Below are positions 7,032 through 14,920 of a stretch of DNA of 64,000 nucleotides, in pieces; position 1 is the stretch's first letter; each line of letters starts with the position of its first letter. The position numbers and the translations under genes were made by a program. This DNA comes from Kiritimatiellia bacterium (GTDB lineage Bacteria > Verrucomicrobiota > Kiritimatiellia > RFP12 > UBA1067). The DNA lies in the NCBI GenBank assembly GCA_017406465.1, contig JAFQYM010000010.1, forward strand, positions 1 to 64,000, given 5' to 3'. Below the pieces are notes generated by a model. It was given only the letters and a program-made list of their open reading frames with translations, was not told the DNA's origin and searched no databases.

Positions 7032-8051
7032 ATGTACTACTGCAGCAACTACGTAACCGCCGTTCTCCTCTGTGTCGTAACCATGTTCTGCTGGGGCAGC
7101 TGGGGCAACACCCAGAAGCTCGCGGGCAAAACCTGGCGCTTCGAGCTTTTCTACTGGGACTATGTGCTCGGGCTCGTCCTCTTTGCAGTCCTCGCCGGCC
7201 TTACCGCAGGTTCGCTCGGCGGCGGACCGTGGAGCTTCGTCGAGAACATCAAATCCAGTTCGCCGTCGCAGTGGGTTTGGCCGTTCCTCGGCGGAATCGT
7301 GTTCAATGCCTCCAACATCCTCCTTTCTGCGGCGATTGCCGTCGCCGGCATGTCGGTTGCATTCCCTGTCGGCGTGGGCCTTGCGCTTGTCGGCGGCACT
7401 GTCGCCAACTGGTTTGTTGACGGGAAGGGAAATCCGTGGCTGATCTGGACTGGCCTTGCGATCATCGTCGTGTCAATCGTCTGCAACGCGCTCGCGTTCA
7501 AGGCGAAGCAGGACGCATCCGGCGGCGCGTCGGATTCCTCCACGGTGAAGAAGGGCCTTGTGCTCGCCATCTGCGCCGGTCTTCTTATGAGCTGGTTCTC
7601 GCCGCTCGTCAACCGCGTGGTGGACATGGGCTTTGCGAACGCTGCGCCGGAAGCCGGCAAGATGACGCCCTACACGGCGTTCTTCGTGTTCACGCTCGGC
7701 GTCTTCGCATCCAACTTCGTCTTCAACACGATCATGATGAAGAAGCCAGTTTCAGGCGAGCCCGTCAATATCTCGGCGTGGTTCAAGGGCAATCCGCTCG
7801 TCCACCTCGTAGGCGTCCTCGGCGGCTGCATCTGGGCGACGGGCACGCTTCTGTCGTTCGTTACGGCGGGAACCGCCGGCGCGGCGATCGCGTATGCGCT
7901 CGGACAGGGCGCGACGCTCGTCTCGGCCCTCTGGGGCATCCTCGTATGGCGCGAGTTCAAGGGCGCGCCCAAGTCGGCCGGCATCCTGAACTTCTCGATG
8001 ATAGTCCTATTCCTCGCGGGCATTGCGCTTCTGATCGTTGCTGGGCAGTAG
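7032..8051 (+). CDS. GRP/RhaT-type sugar permease (probable ribose uptake)
   Basis: A 339-residue integral membrane protein with about ten hydrophobic segments and the opening CWGSWGNTQKLAGKTWRFELFYWDY region seen in DMT-superfamily sugar transporters of the GRP/RhaT kind (for example RbsU-like ribose or glucose uptake proteins). A soluble loop near residues 160-170 (KAKQDASGG) divides two repeated five-helix halves, each with small-residue helices such as SVAFPVGVGLALVGGTVANW. It lies between ribokinase and nucleoside hydrolase, so ribose is the likely substrate. The substrate is inferred from context, not from residues. Confidence 0.8.
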   Translation: MYYCSNYVTAVLLCVVTMFCWGSWGNTQKLAGKTWRFELFYWDYVLGLVLFAVLAGLTAGSLGGGPWSFVENIKSSSPSQWVWPFLGGIVFNASNILLSAAIAVAGMSVAFPVGVGLALVGGTVANWFVDGKGNPWLIWTGLAIIVVSIVCNALAFKAKQDASGGASDSSTVKKGLVLAICAGLLMSWFSPLVNRVVDMGFANAAPEAGKMTPYTAFFVFTLGVFASNFVFNTIMMKKPVSGEPVNISAWFKGNPLVHLVGVLGGCIWATGTLLSFVTAGTAGAAIAYALGQGATLVSALWGILVWREFKGAPKSAGILNFSMIVLFLAGIALLIVAGQ

Positions 8052-8103
8052 GGGGGAGAGTGTAAAGTTGAAAGTATAAAGTGCAAAACGGAGATATGAA
8101 ACC

Positions 8104-9252
8104 GTGAATACAGTTTCTGAATGCATGAAGCACCGCATGGCGCTTGCCGGTTCGCTACTTCTTGCCCTCGCGTTTGCGTGGTCGTCGTCCGCGGAGCCGG
8201 TGAAGGTCATCTTCGACACCGACATGATCACCGACTTTGACGACGTGGGCGCGCTCGCGTGCCTGCATGCTCTTGCGGATGCTGGTGAGTGCGAGATCCT
8301 CGCGACGATAAGCTCGACTCGCGGCAACGCTTCCGTCGGCGCGGTCGAGGTGATCAATCACTATTACGGCAGGCCGGACATTCCGGTAGGTGCGCCGAAG
8401 GGGATGGGCGTCATGGGAGCGCACCCCGGCGCGAAGACAAAGGTCGACCCGTCTGCCCCGCTTGGCGAGAAGTCGGGAAACGACGGCGGGCACTACAAGT
8501 ACCGCAAGCTGCTCGCGGACTACCCCGGCTGGTACCGATACGCCGATTCCGACGACGCGCCCGACGCGAACGAAGTCTACCGCAGAGTGCTCGCCGCCCA
8601 GCCTGACGGCAGCGTCACGATATGTTCCGTAGGCTTCATCACCAACATGCGCCGCCTCCTTGAGACGAAGCCCGACGACATTTCGCCGCTCGACGGCAAG
8701 GCGCTCGTCGCCAAGAAGGTGAAGCTGTGGGTGGCGATGGCGTGCCAGTATCCAAGCGGCAGGGAATACAACTCGAAGTGGGATGCGGAGTCGTCGCGCA
8801 TAGCGTTCAGCCAGTGGCCAACGCCTGTGATATTCTCGGACGCGAAGTACGGGCGTGACTGCTTCGCGGGGCGCGCCGTCGCAGAGATGGACGTCGAGCG
8901 CAGCCCTGTCAAGGACGTGTTCGCGGGCAACATCCCGTCCCGCGAGGAGATTCGCAGTGACTCCGCCAAGTGGCTCCAGCGGTGCTTTGGAATGGGCGGG
9001 CGCGCCGCGTGGGACGAGACGGCGGTGCTTGTCGCCGTGCGGGGAATCGACCCCTATTTCAACACGGAGCGCGGCACCTACCGAATGGTCGGCAGCAAGG
9101 GTGACGACGAATGGGCGCCTGACGAGGAGAATGGCCCTCATCTGCGTATTACCGAGCGCATGCCCAAGGCCGAGGTTGCCAGAGTTATCGACGAACTGAT
9201 GACCCGAAAGCCACAACTATGGCGACATCATCAAAGGACAGAACAGGACTGA
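8104..9252 (+). CDS. Exported inosine-uridine-type nucleoside hydrolase
   Basis: A 382-residue protein that would cleave the N-glycosidic bond of nucleosides to free ribose and a base. The family's calcium-binding cluster FDTDxxxDFDD is present (Asp38, Asp40, Asp44, Asp46, Asp47). The start is GTG at 8104 (GGAG about 9 nt upstream); an ATG at 8125 is an alternative. In both cases a signal peptide follows (LLLALAFAWSSSAEP), so hydrolysis is probably outside the cytoplasm, feeding ribose to the upstream permease and kinase. It overlaps the next gene by one base (TGATG), pointing to translational coupling. Confidence 0.9.
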   Translation: MNTVSECMKHRMALAGSLLLALAFAWSSSAEPVKVIFDTDMITDFDDVGALACLHALADAGECEILATISSTRGNASVGAVEVINHYYGRPDIPVGAPKGMGVMGAHPGAKTKVDPSAPLGEKSGNDGGHYKYRKLLADYPGWYRYADSDDAPDANEVYRRVLAAQPDGSVTICSVGFITNMRRLLETKPDDISPLDGKALVAKKVKLWVAMACQYPSGREYNSKWDAESSRIAFSQWPTPVIFSDAKYGRDCFAGRAVAEMDVERSPVKDVFAGNIPSREEIRSDSAKWLQRCFGMGGRAAWDETAVLVAVRGIDPYFNTERGTYRMVGSKGDDEWAPDEENGPHLRITERMPKAEVARVIDELMTRKPQLWRHHQRTEQD

Positions 9253-10178
9253 TGGCGTGGCATTCGCCCAAGGCGGAACGCCGCAGGAATTTCGCGACGT
9301 TTGCCGTGTTGACGTTGGCGTCGCTTGTCATGGCCGTCAACTACCGCACGTTCGTTGCGTGGGGAGGGCTGTATCCCGCAGGGGCGACGGGGCTTTCGAT
9401 GCTTGTCCAGCGAATCCTGCAGAAGGTCGTCGACATAAACGGCTGGGGATGGACAGTCCTGTTCTCGCCGATAAACCTCGCGCTGAACGCAGTGCCTGTC
9501 TGGATCGGCTTCCGCTACATCGGCCGCAGATTCACGATGTGGTCGCTCTACGTCATCTTCATGACTGGCGTACTGACCGACGTCCTGCCAGTTAATGCGC
9601 TCACCTCGTTCATGTCCGAGGGCGACTTGGCGCGCCTCGCGACCGATCCGTTCGTGACGAGCATCTTCGGGGGCATCGTGTTCGGCTTCGCCATGGCGCT
9701 CTGCCTCAGGTGGAACGCCACGACGGGCGGCACGGACTTCATAGCCATCTATCTCTCCGAGCAGAAGGGGCGCGAGACGTGGAACATCATACTTGCGCTC
9801 AACGCCTGCATACTTCTCGCAGGCGGTTTCGTCTTCGGCTGGAGCGGTTCGCTTTACTCGATCGTCTACCAGTTCGTCACGCTGCAGGTCGTCCACCTGA
9901 TGTACCGGACCTACCAGTACCAGACGCTCATAATCGTGACGAGCGAGCAGAAGCGCATCTGCGAGGCGATCTACCGTGTCAGCCACCACGGGGCGACGGT
10001 CATGCGCGGGATCGGAGGGTATTCCGGCAAGCCAGAGGGCGTAGTCTATTCCGTCGTGGCGGCGGACGACGCGCCGTACATATACGCAATCTGCAAGAAG
10101 ATCGACCCGCAAGCGTTCATAAACACGATGAGCACGTCTCGCGTGATAGGCAGGTTCTACCTGCGTCCGCGCGACTGA
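9252..10178 (+). CDS. YitT-family membrane protein (DUF161 / DUF2179)
   Basis: An integral membrane protein of about 308 residues of unknown transport function. Five or six hydrophobic segments are followed by a cytoplasmic C-terminal domain (from LIIVTSEQKRICEAIYRV to FYLRPRD), the DUF2179 layout of YitT proteins. Motifs include GGLYPAGATGLSML and WNATTGGTDFIAIYLS. The chosen ATG overlaps the stop codon of the nucleoside hydrolase (TGATG); an in-frame ATG at 9219 would add 11 residues but lacks a ribosome-binding site. Its place at the end of the nucleoside operon may be meaningful, but no substrate can be named. Confidence 0.85.
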   Translation: MAWHSPKAERRRNFATFAVLTLASLVMAVNYRTFVAWGGLYPAGATGLSMLVQRILQKVVDINGWGWTVLFSPINLALNAVPVWIGFRYIGRRFTMWSLYVIFMTGVLTDVLPVNALTSFMSEGDLARLATDPFVTSIFGGIVFGFAMALCLRWNATTGGTDFIAIYLSEQKGRETWNIILALNACILLAGGFVFGWSGSLYSIVYQFVTLQVVHLMYRTYQYQTLIIVTSEQKRICEAIYRVSHHGATVMRGIGGYSGKPEGVVYSVVAADDAPYIYAICKKIDPQAFINTMSTSRVIGRFYLRPRD

Positions 10179-10350
10179 ACGCCGTTCCCCGCGAGGAGGC
10201 GGGCATCGGCAATGCGGCATCTGCAAGAAAGGCTGCGGCGCGGCTTTGCGAACTTAGGTACATCTATCCGTTCAGAGGCGAGTACAGGTTTGCAAGCATG
10301 TTCTTCAGGGCTTGACTCAGGTATCGCGGATATTGACCTCGCGGCGTTCA

Positions 10351-10368
10351 AACCTGCATTGGCAGGTA
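10351..10368. promoter_or_regulatory. Second operator-like palindrome AACCTGC-N4-GCAGGTA
   Basis: Same spacing and nearly the same arms as the palindrome at 5955-5972 (only the last base breaks symmetry). It lies about 59 bp upstream of the -10 box of the lipoprotein transcript. Control by the GntR/LacI regulator is inferred. Confidence 0.55.
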
Positions 10369-10415
10369 TTGGGGGCGAGTTGCAGATTGTCCGTGACTCA
10401 GCCGACGCGTTATGG

Positions 10416-10421
10416 TAATAT
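10416..10421 (+). promoter_or_regulatory. -10 box (TAATAT, preceded by TGG) of the lipoprotein transcript
   Basis: Extended -10 pattern TATGGTAATAT, 9 nt before the ATG of the 17-codon leader frame. Confidence 0.45.
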
Positions 10422-10430
10422 ATCCTCATC

Positions 10431-10484
10431 ATGGATGGAATGCGCGTTTCAGAAACGAACAAGCACAGGAGCAAAGTTAGATGA
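10431..10484 (+). CDS. Possible 17-residue leader peptide
   Basis: A short frame, MDGMRVSETNKHRSKVR, begins 9 nt after the -10 box and ends in a TGA that overlaps the ATG of the following gene (ATGA at 10481-10484). The main gene lacks a strong own ribosome-binding site apart from an AGGAGC stretch inside this frame. It could couple translation of the lipoprotein to a leaderless start. It may also be chance. Confidence 0.35.
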   Translation: MDGMRVSETNKHRSKVR

Positions 10485-12736
10485 ATAAGACCGTTGTTGT
10501 GGTTGTGGCGGCGCTGGCCGCTTTCGCCGGATGCGTTGCGCCGAGTTCCAGCGAGGCTGGTCATGCCGGGCGGGCAGGCACCTGTCTGCCGTCGTCGCCG
10601 GAGAAGGCGCTTCGTGTGGCGGTGTTCGTTGGCGGGGGTGCGCGCAACATCGGCGCATTCCGCTGGCTTGAGCTTACTGCGCGGGCGAAGAACGTCGTCG
10701 CAACGCCAGTGGACGGCGAGGCGGTGCGCGCCGGCGCGCTGGATGCGGCGGACGTCCTCGTGATGCCCGGCGGCTCGTCGGTCGAAGAGGCGAAGTCTCT
10801 TGGCCCCGAAGGGCGCGAGAAGGTAAAGGCGTTCGTCAGGAACGGCGGCTGCTACGTCGGCACGTGCGCGGGATGCTGCCTTCTCATGGAGCCGTCGAAG
10901 GGCCATCCCGACATGCTCAACATGATACCGTTCAAGTTCGGGCCTTCGGGCGGCAAGGCCGAGATTTCGATTGCGTTCAACCGCCGCGCGGAAGAGCTGG
11001 CCGGAATCAAGAAGGGAACGCAGGCCGTCCGTTATTCGGAAGGTCCTGTGCCGCAGCCGTCGATTCCGGTAAAGGACGCGGACGTAGAAGTTGTCGCGAC
11101 GTACAACGGCGACATCAACGCGAAGGGCGACAAGGAGCGTCCGTCGATGGCCGGTCAGGCCGCCGCGATCGCGGGCACGTACGGCAAGGGACGTCTGTTC
11201 GTGCTTGCCGTCCATCCCGAGAGCGACGAAGACGACCACTACATCCTGCAGGGCGCGTTCCGCTTCCTGACGGGGCGCGAGCTTGAATGGGACACCTTCC
11301 GGCGCAGGCGCGGACAGCTTGTCGTCGGCTTCATGTGCGACGATTCGTTCGGCGTCGAGACGGCCAAGCTCGTGCAGCGGCTCGTGACCGGCGATGAGTT
11401 CGACATCATTCCGCTCAACAAGGCGCAGGTTGCGGACGGGTATCTCCGGCGCGTCGACGCCGTGCTCGCACCCGACGGCGCGGGCTCCGCCAAGCCGGAG
11501 ACTGGGCTTTACGCCGACAACGCGGGGCGCACAAAGGCGTTTCTTGCGCGCGGCGGACGTGTTTTCGCGTGGGGAAGCGCGGCAGAGGCGGCGAAGGAGC
11601 GCGAGAGCGGCGTAACTTGCGTTGCGGACGCGGAGGCCGCGCTCGCGGCGCTGCGCGCCTTCGCGGCGGAGCCGGTTCCCGGGCCGGCGCCGATTCCGGA
11701 CAAGGTCGAGAAGCCCATCCGCGCCGGCATCTTCCAGAACGAGAACAACTCCAACATCCTGATTGCGCGTGCGCTCGCGCTGTCGCCGGAGTACGACCTG
11801 AAGATACTTGCGCCGGAGGACTACGCGAACGGCGGACTTGACGGGCTCGACCTCGTGATCCAGCCCGGCGGCGGATGCACAAAGCAGTACAAGGCCCTTG
11901 GCGAGAAGGGCGCGGAGGCCCTGAAGCGGTTCGTCCGCGAGGGCGGGAAATACTACGGCGTCTGCGCGGGGGCTTTCCTGTCGATGCAGCAGTCGCGCGA
12001 GGGCTATCCGCGCCTTGGGCTCATCCCCTTTAAGGGCGACGACCCCGAGCACTACCGCGGCGACGCGCCGATAAAGGTGGCGTTCACCGAGGAGGGCATG
12101 GAGGCGCTCGGCACGACGAACAAGACGCGCACCGTCATCTACTTCGGCGGACCCGCCGCCATCCCCGGGGAACCGGTCGAAGACACGGACGTAAAGGTCT
12201 TCGGCAGGTACGCAGGCCGCACGATCAACACGAAACAGCCCGAACCCGTTGCGGAGATGCTGGGCAAGGGCGCGTTCCTCGGCGGACGCGTCGGCAAGGG
12301 GAGGGTGTTTGTCTCCTGCCCGCACCCTGAGAAGGAGGAATGCACCTTTGACATAGTGCGCGCCGGAATGAAGTACCTTACGGGTGTCGAACCTTCGGCG
12401 GCGCCGAGCATGGACAGGGTTCGCGGCACGGTGTCCGTGAGATACCGCTCGTCGGACAAGGCATCCACGCAGTATTTGTTTGACACGCTCATCCCCGACC
12501 GGCGCATCGACGTGTGGCCGGGCAAGGATTGGGGCGACATGGCACACGTTGACGTGTACGTGACGACGGACGAGGTGAAGAAGTCTTCTGTCGCAACGCT
12601 CGAGCAGTACATCGCGCGCGGCGGACGGGTGGTTATCGTCGCCGATACGCCTGCGGAGCGCAAGGCCGCGAAGATGGTGAAGGGCGCTGTAGTGCTCGAA
12701 TCGTACGACGGCGTCGTCGATGCCGTCCTGAAATAA
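10481..12736 (+). CDS. Lipoprotein with two BPL_N / class I glutamine-amidotransferase-like domains
   Basis: A 751-residue exported protein. Residues 1-18 form a lipoprotein signal peptide (lipobox AFAGC). Domain one (about 45-265) and domain two (about 410-640) both show the BPL_N / GATase-like fold: MPGGSS then GTCAGCC with Cys129, and QPGGG then GVCAGAF with Cys495. Each is followed by a putative His (VHPES; CPHPE), as in DJ-1/GATase triads. A third partial repeat (about 275-400) and a tail (about 660-751) look like degenerate copies (GFMCDDSFG, VYVTTDE). The substrate is unknown. The upstream palindrome links it to the nucleoside regulator, and an AbgT-type transporter gene follows 19 bp downstream. 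Confidence 0.8.
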   Translation: MNKTVVVVVAALAAFAGCVAPSSSEAGHAGRAGTCLPSSPEKALRVAVFVGGGARNIGAFRWLELTARAKNVVATPVDGEAVRAGALDAADVLVMPGGSSVEEAKSLGPEGREKVKAFVRNGGCYVGTCAGCCLLMEPSKGHPDMLNMIPFKFGPSGGKAEISIAFNRRAEELAGIKKGTQAVRYSEGPVPQPSIPVKDADVEVVATYNGDINAKGDKERPSMAGQAAAIAGTYGKGRLFVLAVHPESDEDDHYILQGAFRFLTGRELEWDTFRRRRGQLVVGFMCDDSFGVETAKLVQRLVTGDEFDIIPLNKAQVADGYLRRVDAVLAPDGAGSAKPETGLYADNAGRTKAFLARGGRVFAWGSAAEAAKERESGVTCVADAEAALAALRAFAAEPVPGPAPIPDKVEKPIRAGIFQNENNSNILIARALALSPEYDLKILAPEDYANGGLDGLDLVIQPGGGCTKQYKALGEKGAEALKRFVREGGKYYGVCAGAFLSMQQSREGYPRLGLIPFKGDDPEHYRGDAPIKVAFTEEGMEALGTTNKTRTVIYFGGPAAIPGEPVEDTDVKVFGRYAGRTINTKQPEPVAEMLGKGAFLGGRVGKGRVFVSCPHPEKEECTFDIVRAGMKYLTGVEPSAAPSMDRVRGTVSVRYRSSDKASTQYLFDTLIPDRRIDVWPGKDWGDMAHVDVYVTTDEVKKSSVATLEQYIARGGRVVIVADTPAERKAAKMVKGAVVLESYDGVVDAVLK

Positions 12737-12755
12737 CCCCGCACGTAGCCAGACA

Positions 12756-14267
12756 ATGGAAGAAAAGAAGACATGGCTTGAGCGGATAGCGGCGAAGGTG
12801 CCGGATCCGGTGGTGCTTTTCATCCTGATGTATGCGGTGCTGTTCGTCGCGACGATATTCGCCGGTGGCACGACGTTCGCCCTGCCTGGGATCGACCCGT
12901 CGACCGGCGCCGCGGCTCAGGTCAAGAGATCGATCCTCGACATGTCGGAGGCGGCCAACGTCCAGTGGATCTTCGACAACGCGATCATCGGCAACTGGCT
13001 CGCGTATGCGCATGGGCTCATAGGTATCCTCGTGGTCGCCATGCTCGGCATCGGGACGGCCGAGGGGAGCGGGCTCTTCTCCGTGCTCCTGAAACTGGCG
13101 GGTAGGCATGTGAACGAGAAGCTGCTCCCCTACGTGATTGTCTTTGCGGGCGTACTTTCCAACGTCGCGGCAGACGCCGGGTACGTCGTCCTGATACCTC
13201 TTGCCGCGGCGCTCTACTGCGCCATGGGGCGCAATCCGCTGATCGGTGTCGCGGCATCGTTTACAGGCGTCAGCGCGGGCTTTGGCGCGAACATCATCCC
13301 CGCAACGACGACGGATCTCCTAGTCGGCCTTCCCACCAAGGACTTCGCGCTTGCGCAGGGTGTCCCGTGGATGTCGCGCCTCGGCGCGCCGCTGAACGAG
13401 GCTACGATGGACTATTTCTACACCTGCTCGCTTGTGTTCGTCTTCACGCTGCTTGGCGGATGGATCACAAACAGGTTCGTCGCGCCGAAGCTTGAGAAGC
13501 TGTCGTGGAGCGTGCCCGAGGAGATGGCGGGCGAGAAGTTCGCCGTGTCCCGCGAGGAGGTTCGGGACCTCAAGTGGGCCGCTTTGGGGCTTCTCGTCGC
13601 CGCGTGCGTCATGCTGTCGCTTGGCCTTGGCCCGCTCAGGGGCCATTTCGCGAAAAACGTGATACTATTCGTATCGCTTGCGTTTTTCATGGCGGGGCTT
13701 TTCTACGGCGTGAAGCGCGGCAGGTACCATTCGGCGCAGGACGTCGTTGCGGCCATGTCGAAGCAGGTGAAGGAACTTTCCTACATGTTCGTCCTCACGT
13801 TCTTCTGCTTCAACTTCCTCGCCCTGCTCACCTACTCCGGCGTCGGCGCGTACATCACCTACGCAGGCGTCCAGGCCATCCTCGCGCTCAACATCGAGTC
13901 CTCGCCCGTCCTTCTCCTCGTCGCGTTCATCCTGATGGGGTCGTTCGTCAACCTGTTCGTGGCGAGCCTTTCCGCGAAGTGGCTGATGCTCGGGCCGATA
14001 TTCATTCCGATGCTCTACCACGTGAACCCGTCGCTTACGCCCGAGGTGGTGTGCGCGGCCTACCGCACTGCCGATCCCTGCACGAACATCGTGACGCCCG
14101 TGATGACCTACGCCGGCGTCATACTGCTCTTCTGCCGCCGCTATAGGCCGCAGTTCACCATCGGCGACCTCGCCCTGATGATGACGCCGTACGCAGGCGT
14201 GTTCCTCGTCGTGGCGACGACGGTCATGCTTCTCTGGTTCAAGCTCGGCATTCCGTTCGGGTTCTGA
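12756..14267 (+). CDS. AbgT-family transporter
   Basis: A 503-residue membrane protein with 10 or more hydrophobic segments. It starts with the typical soluble stub and PDPVVLFILMYAVLF, and has the conserved AbgT loops SxxADAGYVVLIPLAAALYCAMGRNPL, FGANIIPATTTDLLVGLPT and, near the C-terminus, AYRTADPCTNIVTPVM. AbgT members import p-aminobenzoyl-glutamate or export antifolates; which applies here cannot be decided. No ribosome-binding site is clear before the ATG. It follows the lipoprotein gene by 19 bp and is likely co-transcribed. Confidence 0.9.
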   Translation: MEEKKTWLERIAAKVPDPVVLFILMYAVLFVATIFAGGTTFALPGIDPSTGAAAQVKRSILDMSEAANVQWIFDNAIIGNWLAYAHGLIGILVVAMLGIGTAEGSGLFSVLLKLAGRHVNEKLLPYVIVFAGVLSNVAADAGYVVLIPLAAALYCAMGRNPLIGVAASFTGVSAGFGANIIPATTTDLLVGLPTKDFALAQGVPWMSRLGAPLNEATMDYFYTCSLVFVFTLLGGWITNRFVAPKLEKLSWSVPEEMAGEKFAVSREEVRDLKWAALGLLVAACVMLSLGLGPLRGHFAKNVILFVSLAFFMAGLFYGVKRGRYHSAQDVVAAMSKQVKELSYMFVLTFFCFNFLALLTYSGVGAYITYAGVQAILALNIESSPVLLLVAFILMGSFVNLFVASLSAKWLMLGPIFIPMLYHVNPSLTPEVVCAAYRTADPCTNIVTPVMTYAGVILLFCRRYRPQFTIGDLALMMTPYAGVFLVVATTVMLLWFKLGIPFGF

Positions 14268-14413
14268 TTCGTCTGTTCTCGCAGTTGTCATTTTGCCGTT
14301 CCGCCGCGAACAGTATGGCAAATAACAGTCTGACGCGACATGGTTACGGCTGTGGCGGAATAAAGTCGGATAGCGTCTTGTGGCGTCGGCAGCGTATTGT
14401 GGACGCGGCGGCA

Positions 14414-14501
14414 GTGAGGCGGTGGAGCGAAAGTCCGAGCGAATGGATACGGCGTATTCGCCGAGGCTCCATGAGGAGGAGCTTTTCGGCCGCCGCCTCA
14501 C
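14414..14501. repeat. Imperfect palindromic element
   Basis: GTGAGGCGG at 14414-14422 is answered by CCGCCTCAC at 14493-14501, with smaller inverted words (GGAGC/GCTCC) inside. It resembles in style the palindromic elements inserted in rbsK and the GH92 gene. Confidence 0.45.
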
Positions 14502-14864
14502 GAATCCTTTTGCGAGTGGTTGAGTTGTGGTTGGAAAATCGCGAATGCGGGATGGTTGAGTCGGAATCGTTCTTGGATTCGACACGAAGGATGGTTGAGT
14601 GGTTTGGGCTTGATTGTTTGATGGATAGGGAAATACTTGTGGATCTGTCTGGCTGTAGTTGAGTAGCGGTTGCAGGACGGATGAATGATGGACAGGGCAA
14701 GGACGGTTGGGTCGCGGACGAGGGGAAGCGTGATTTTTGCATCGCAGTGGTGCGTGAATTGTAGGGCGTTACGGCCCGCGCCTGACGCCTAATTGGGCGG
14801 ACAGCCCTTGACGCCGCTGGGTAGCTGGCGCGGCGAATGTGCCGCGGAGAAGGGCGGAATGTGG

Positions 14865-14870
14865 TATAAT
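14865..14870 (+). promoter_or_regulatory. Extended -10 promoter of the GH27 gene
   Basis: ATGTGGTATAATGT. The ATG follows 50 nt later, with AAGGAGGA directly upstream. The same CGGAATGTGGTATAATGT string precedes the thioesterase gene near 24492-24509. Confidence 0.65.
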
Positions 14871-14920
14871 GTTTCGCGTGAAAAATGATGTTGCGCCTTG
14901 TCGGCGTTTAAGGAGGAAAA

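Larger units (their letters stand above)
10179..10430. other. Gap without a convincing gene; holds operator-like palindrome and promoter
   Basis: About 250 bp between the YitT gene and the lipoprotein gene. A 68-codon frame (10212-10418) has no ribosome-binding site or recognisable protein and is left out. The palindrome at 10351-10368 and the promoter at 10416-10421 are the only supported features. Confidence 0.5.
14268..14920. other. 653-bp intergenic region with no convincing gene
   Basis: Base composition is more mixed than in the neighbouring genes. A 125-codon frame (14285-14662) has no ribosome-binding site and an unlikely Arg/Ser/Trp-rich product. The region holds an imperfect palindrome (14414-14501), repeated GGTTGAGT words (about 14517-14600) and the promoter and leader of the GH27 gene. 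Confidence 0.55.

Noticed and set aside
10157..12871. 904-codon open frame on the minus strand opposite the BPL_N lipoprotein
   Set aside because: Antisense shadow of a GC-rich gene: product is Arg/Leu/Val/Ala/His-rich low-complexity sequence without motifs, while the plus strand has a clear lipoprotein with conserved Cys motifs.
14285..14662. 125-codon frame in the large intergenic region
   Set aside because: No ribosome-binding site, odd Arg/Ser/Trp composition, and it runs across a palindromic repeat; more likely non-coding.
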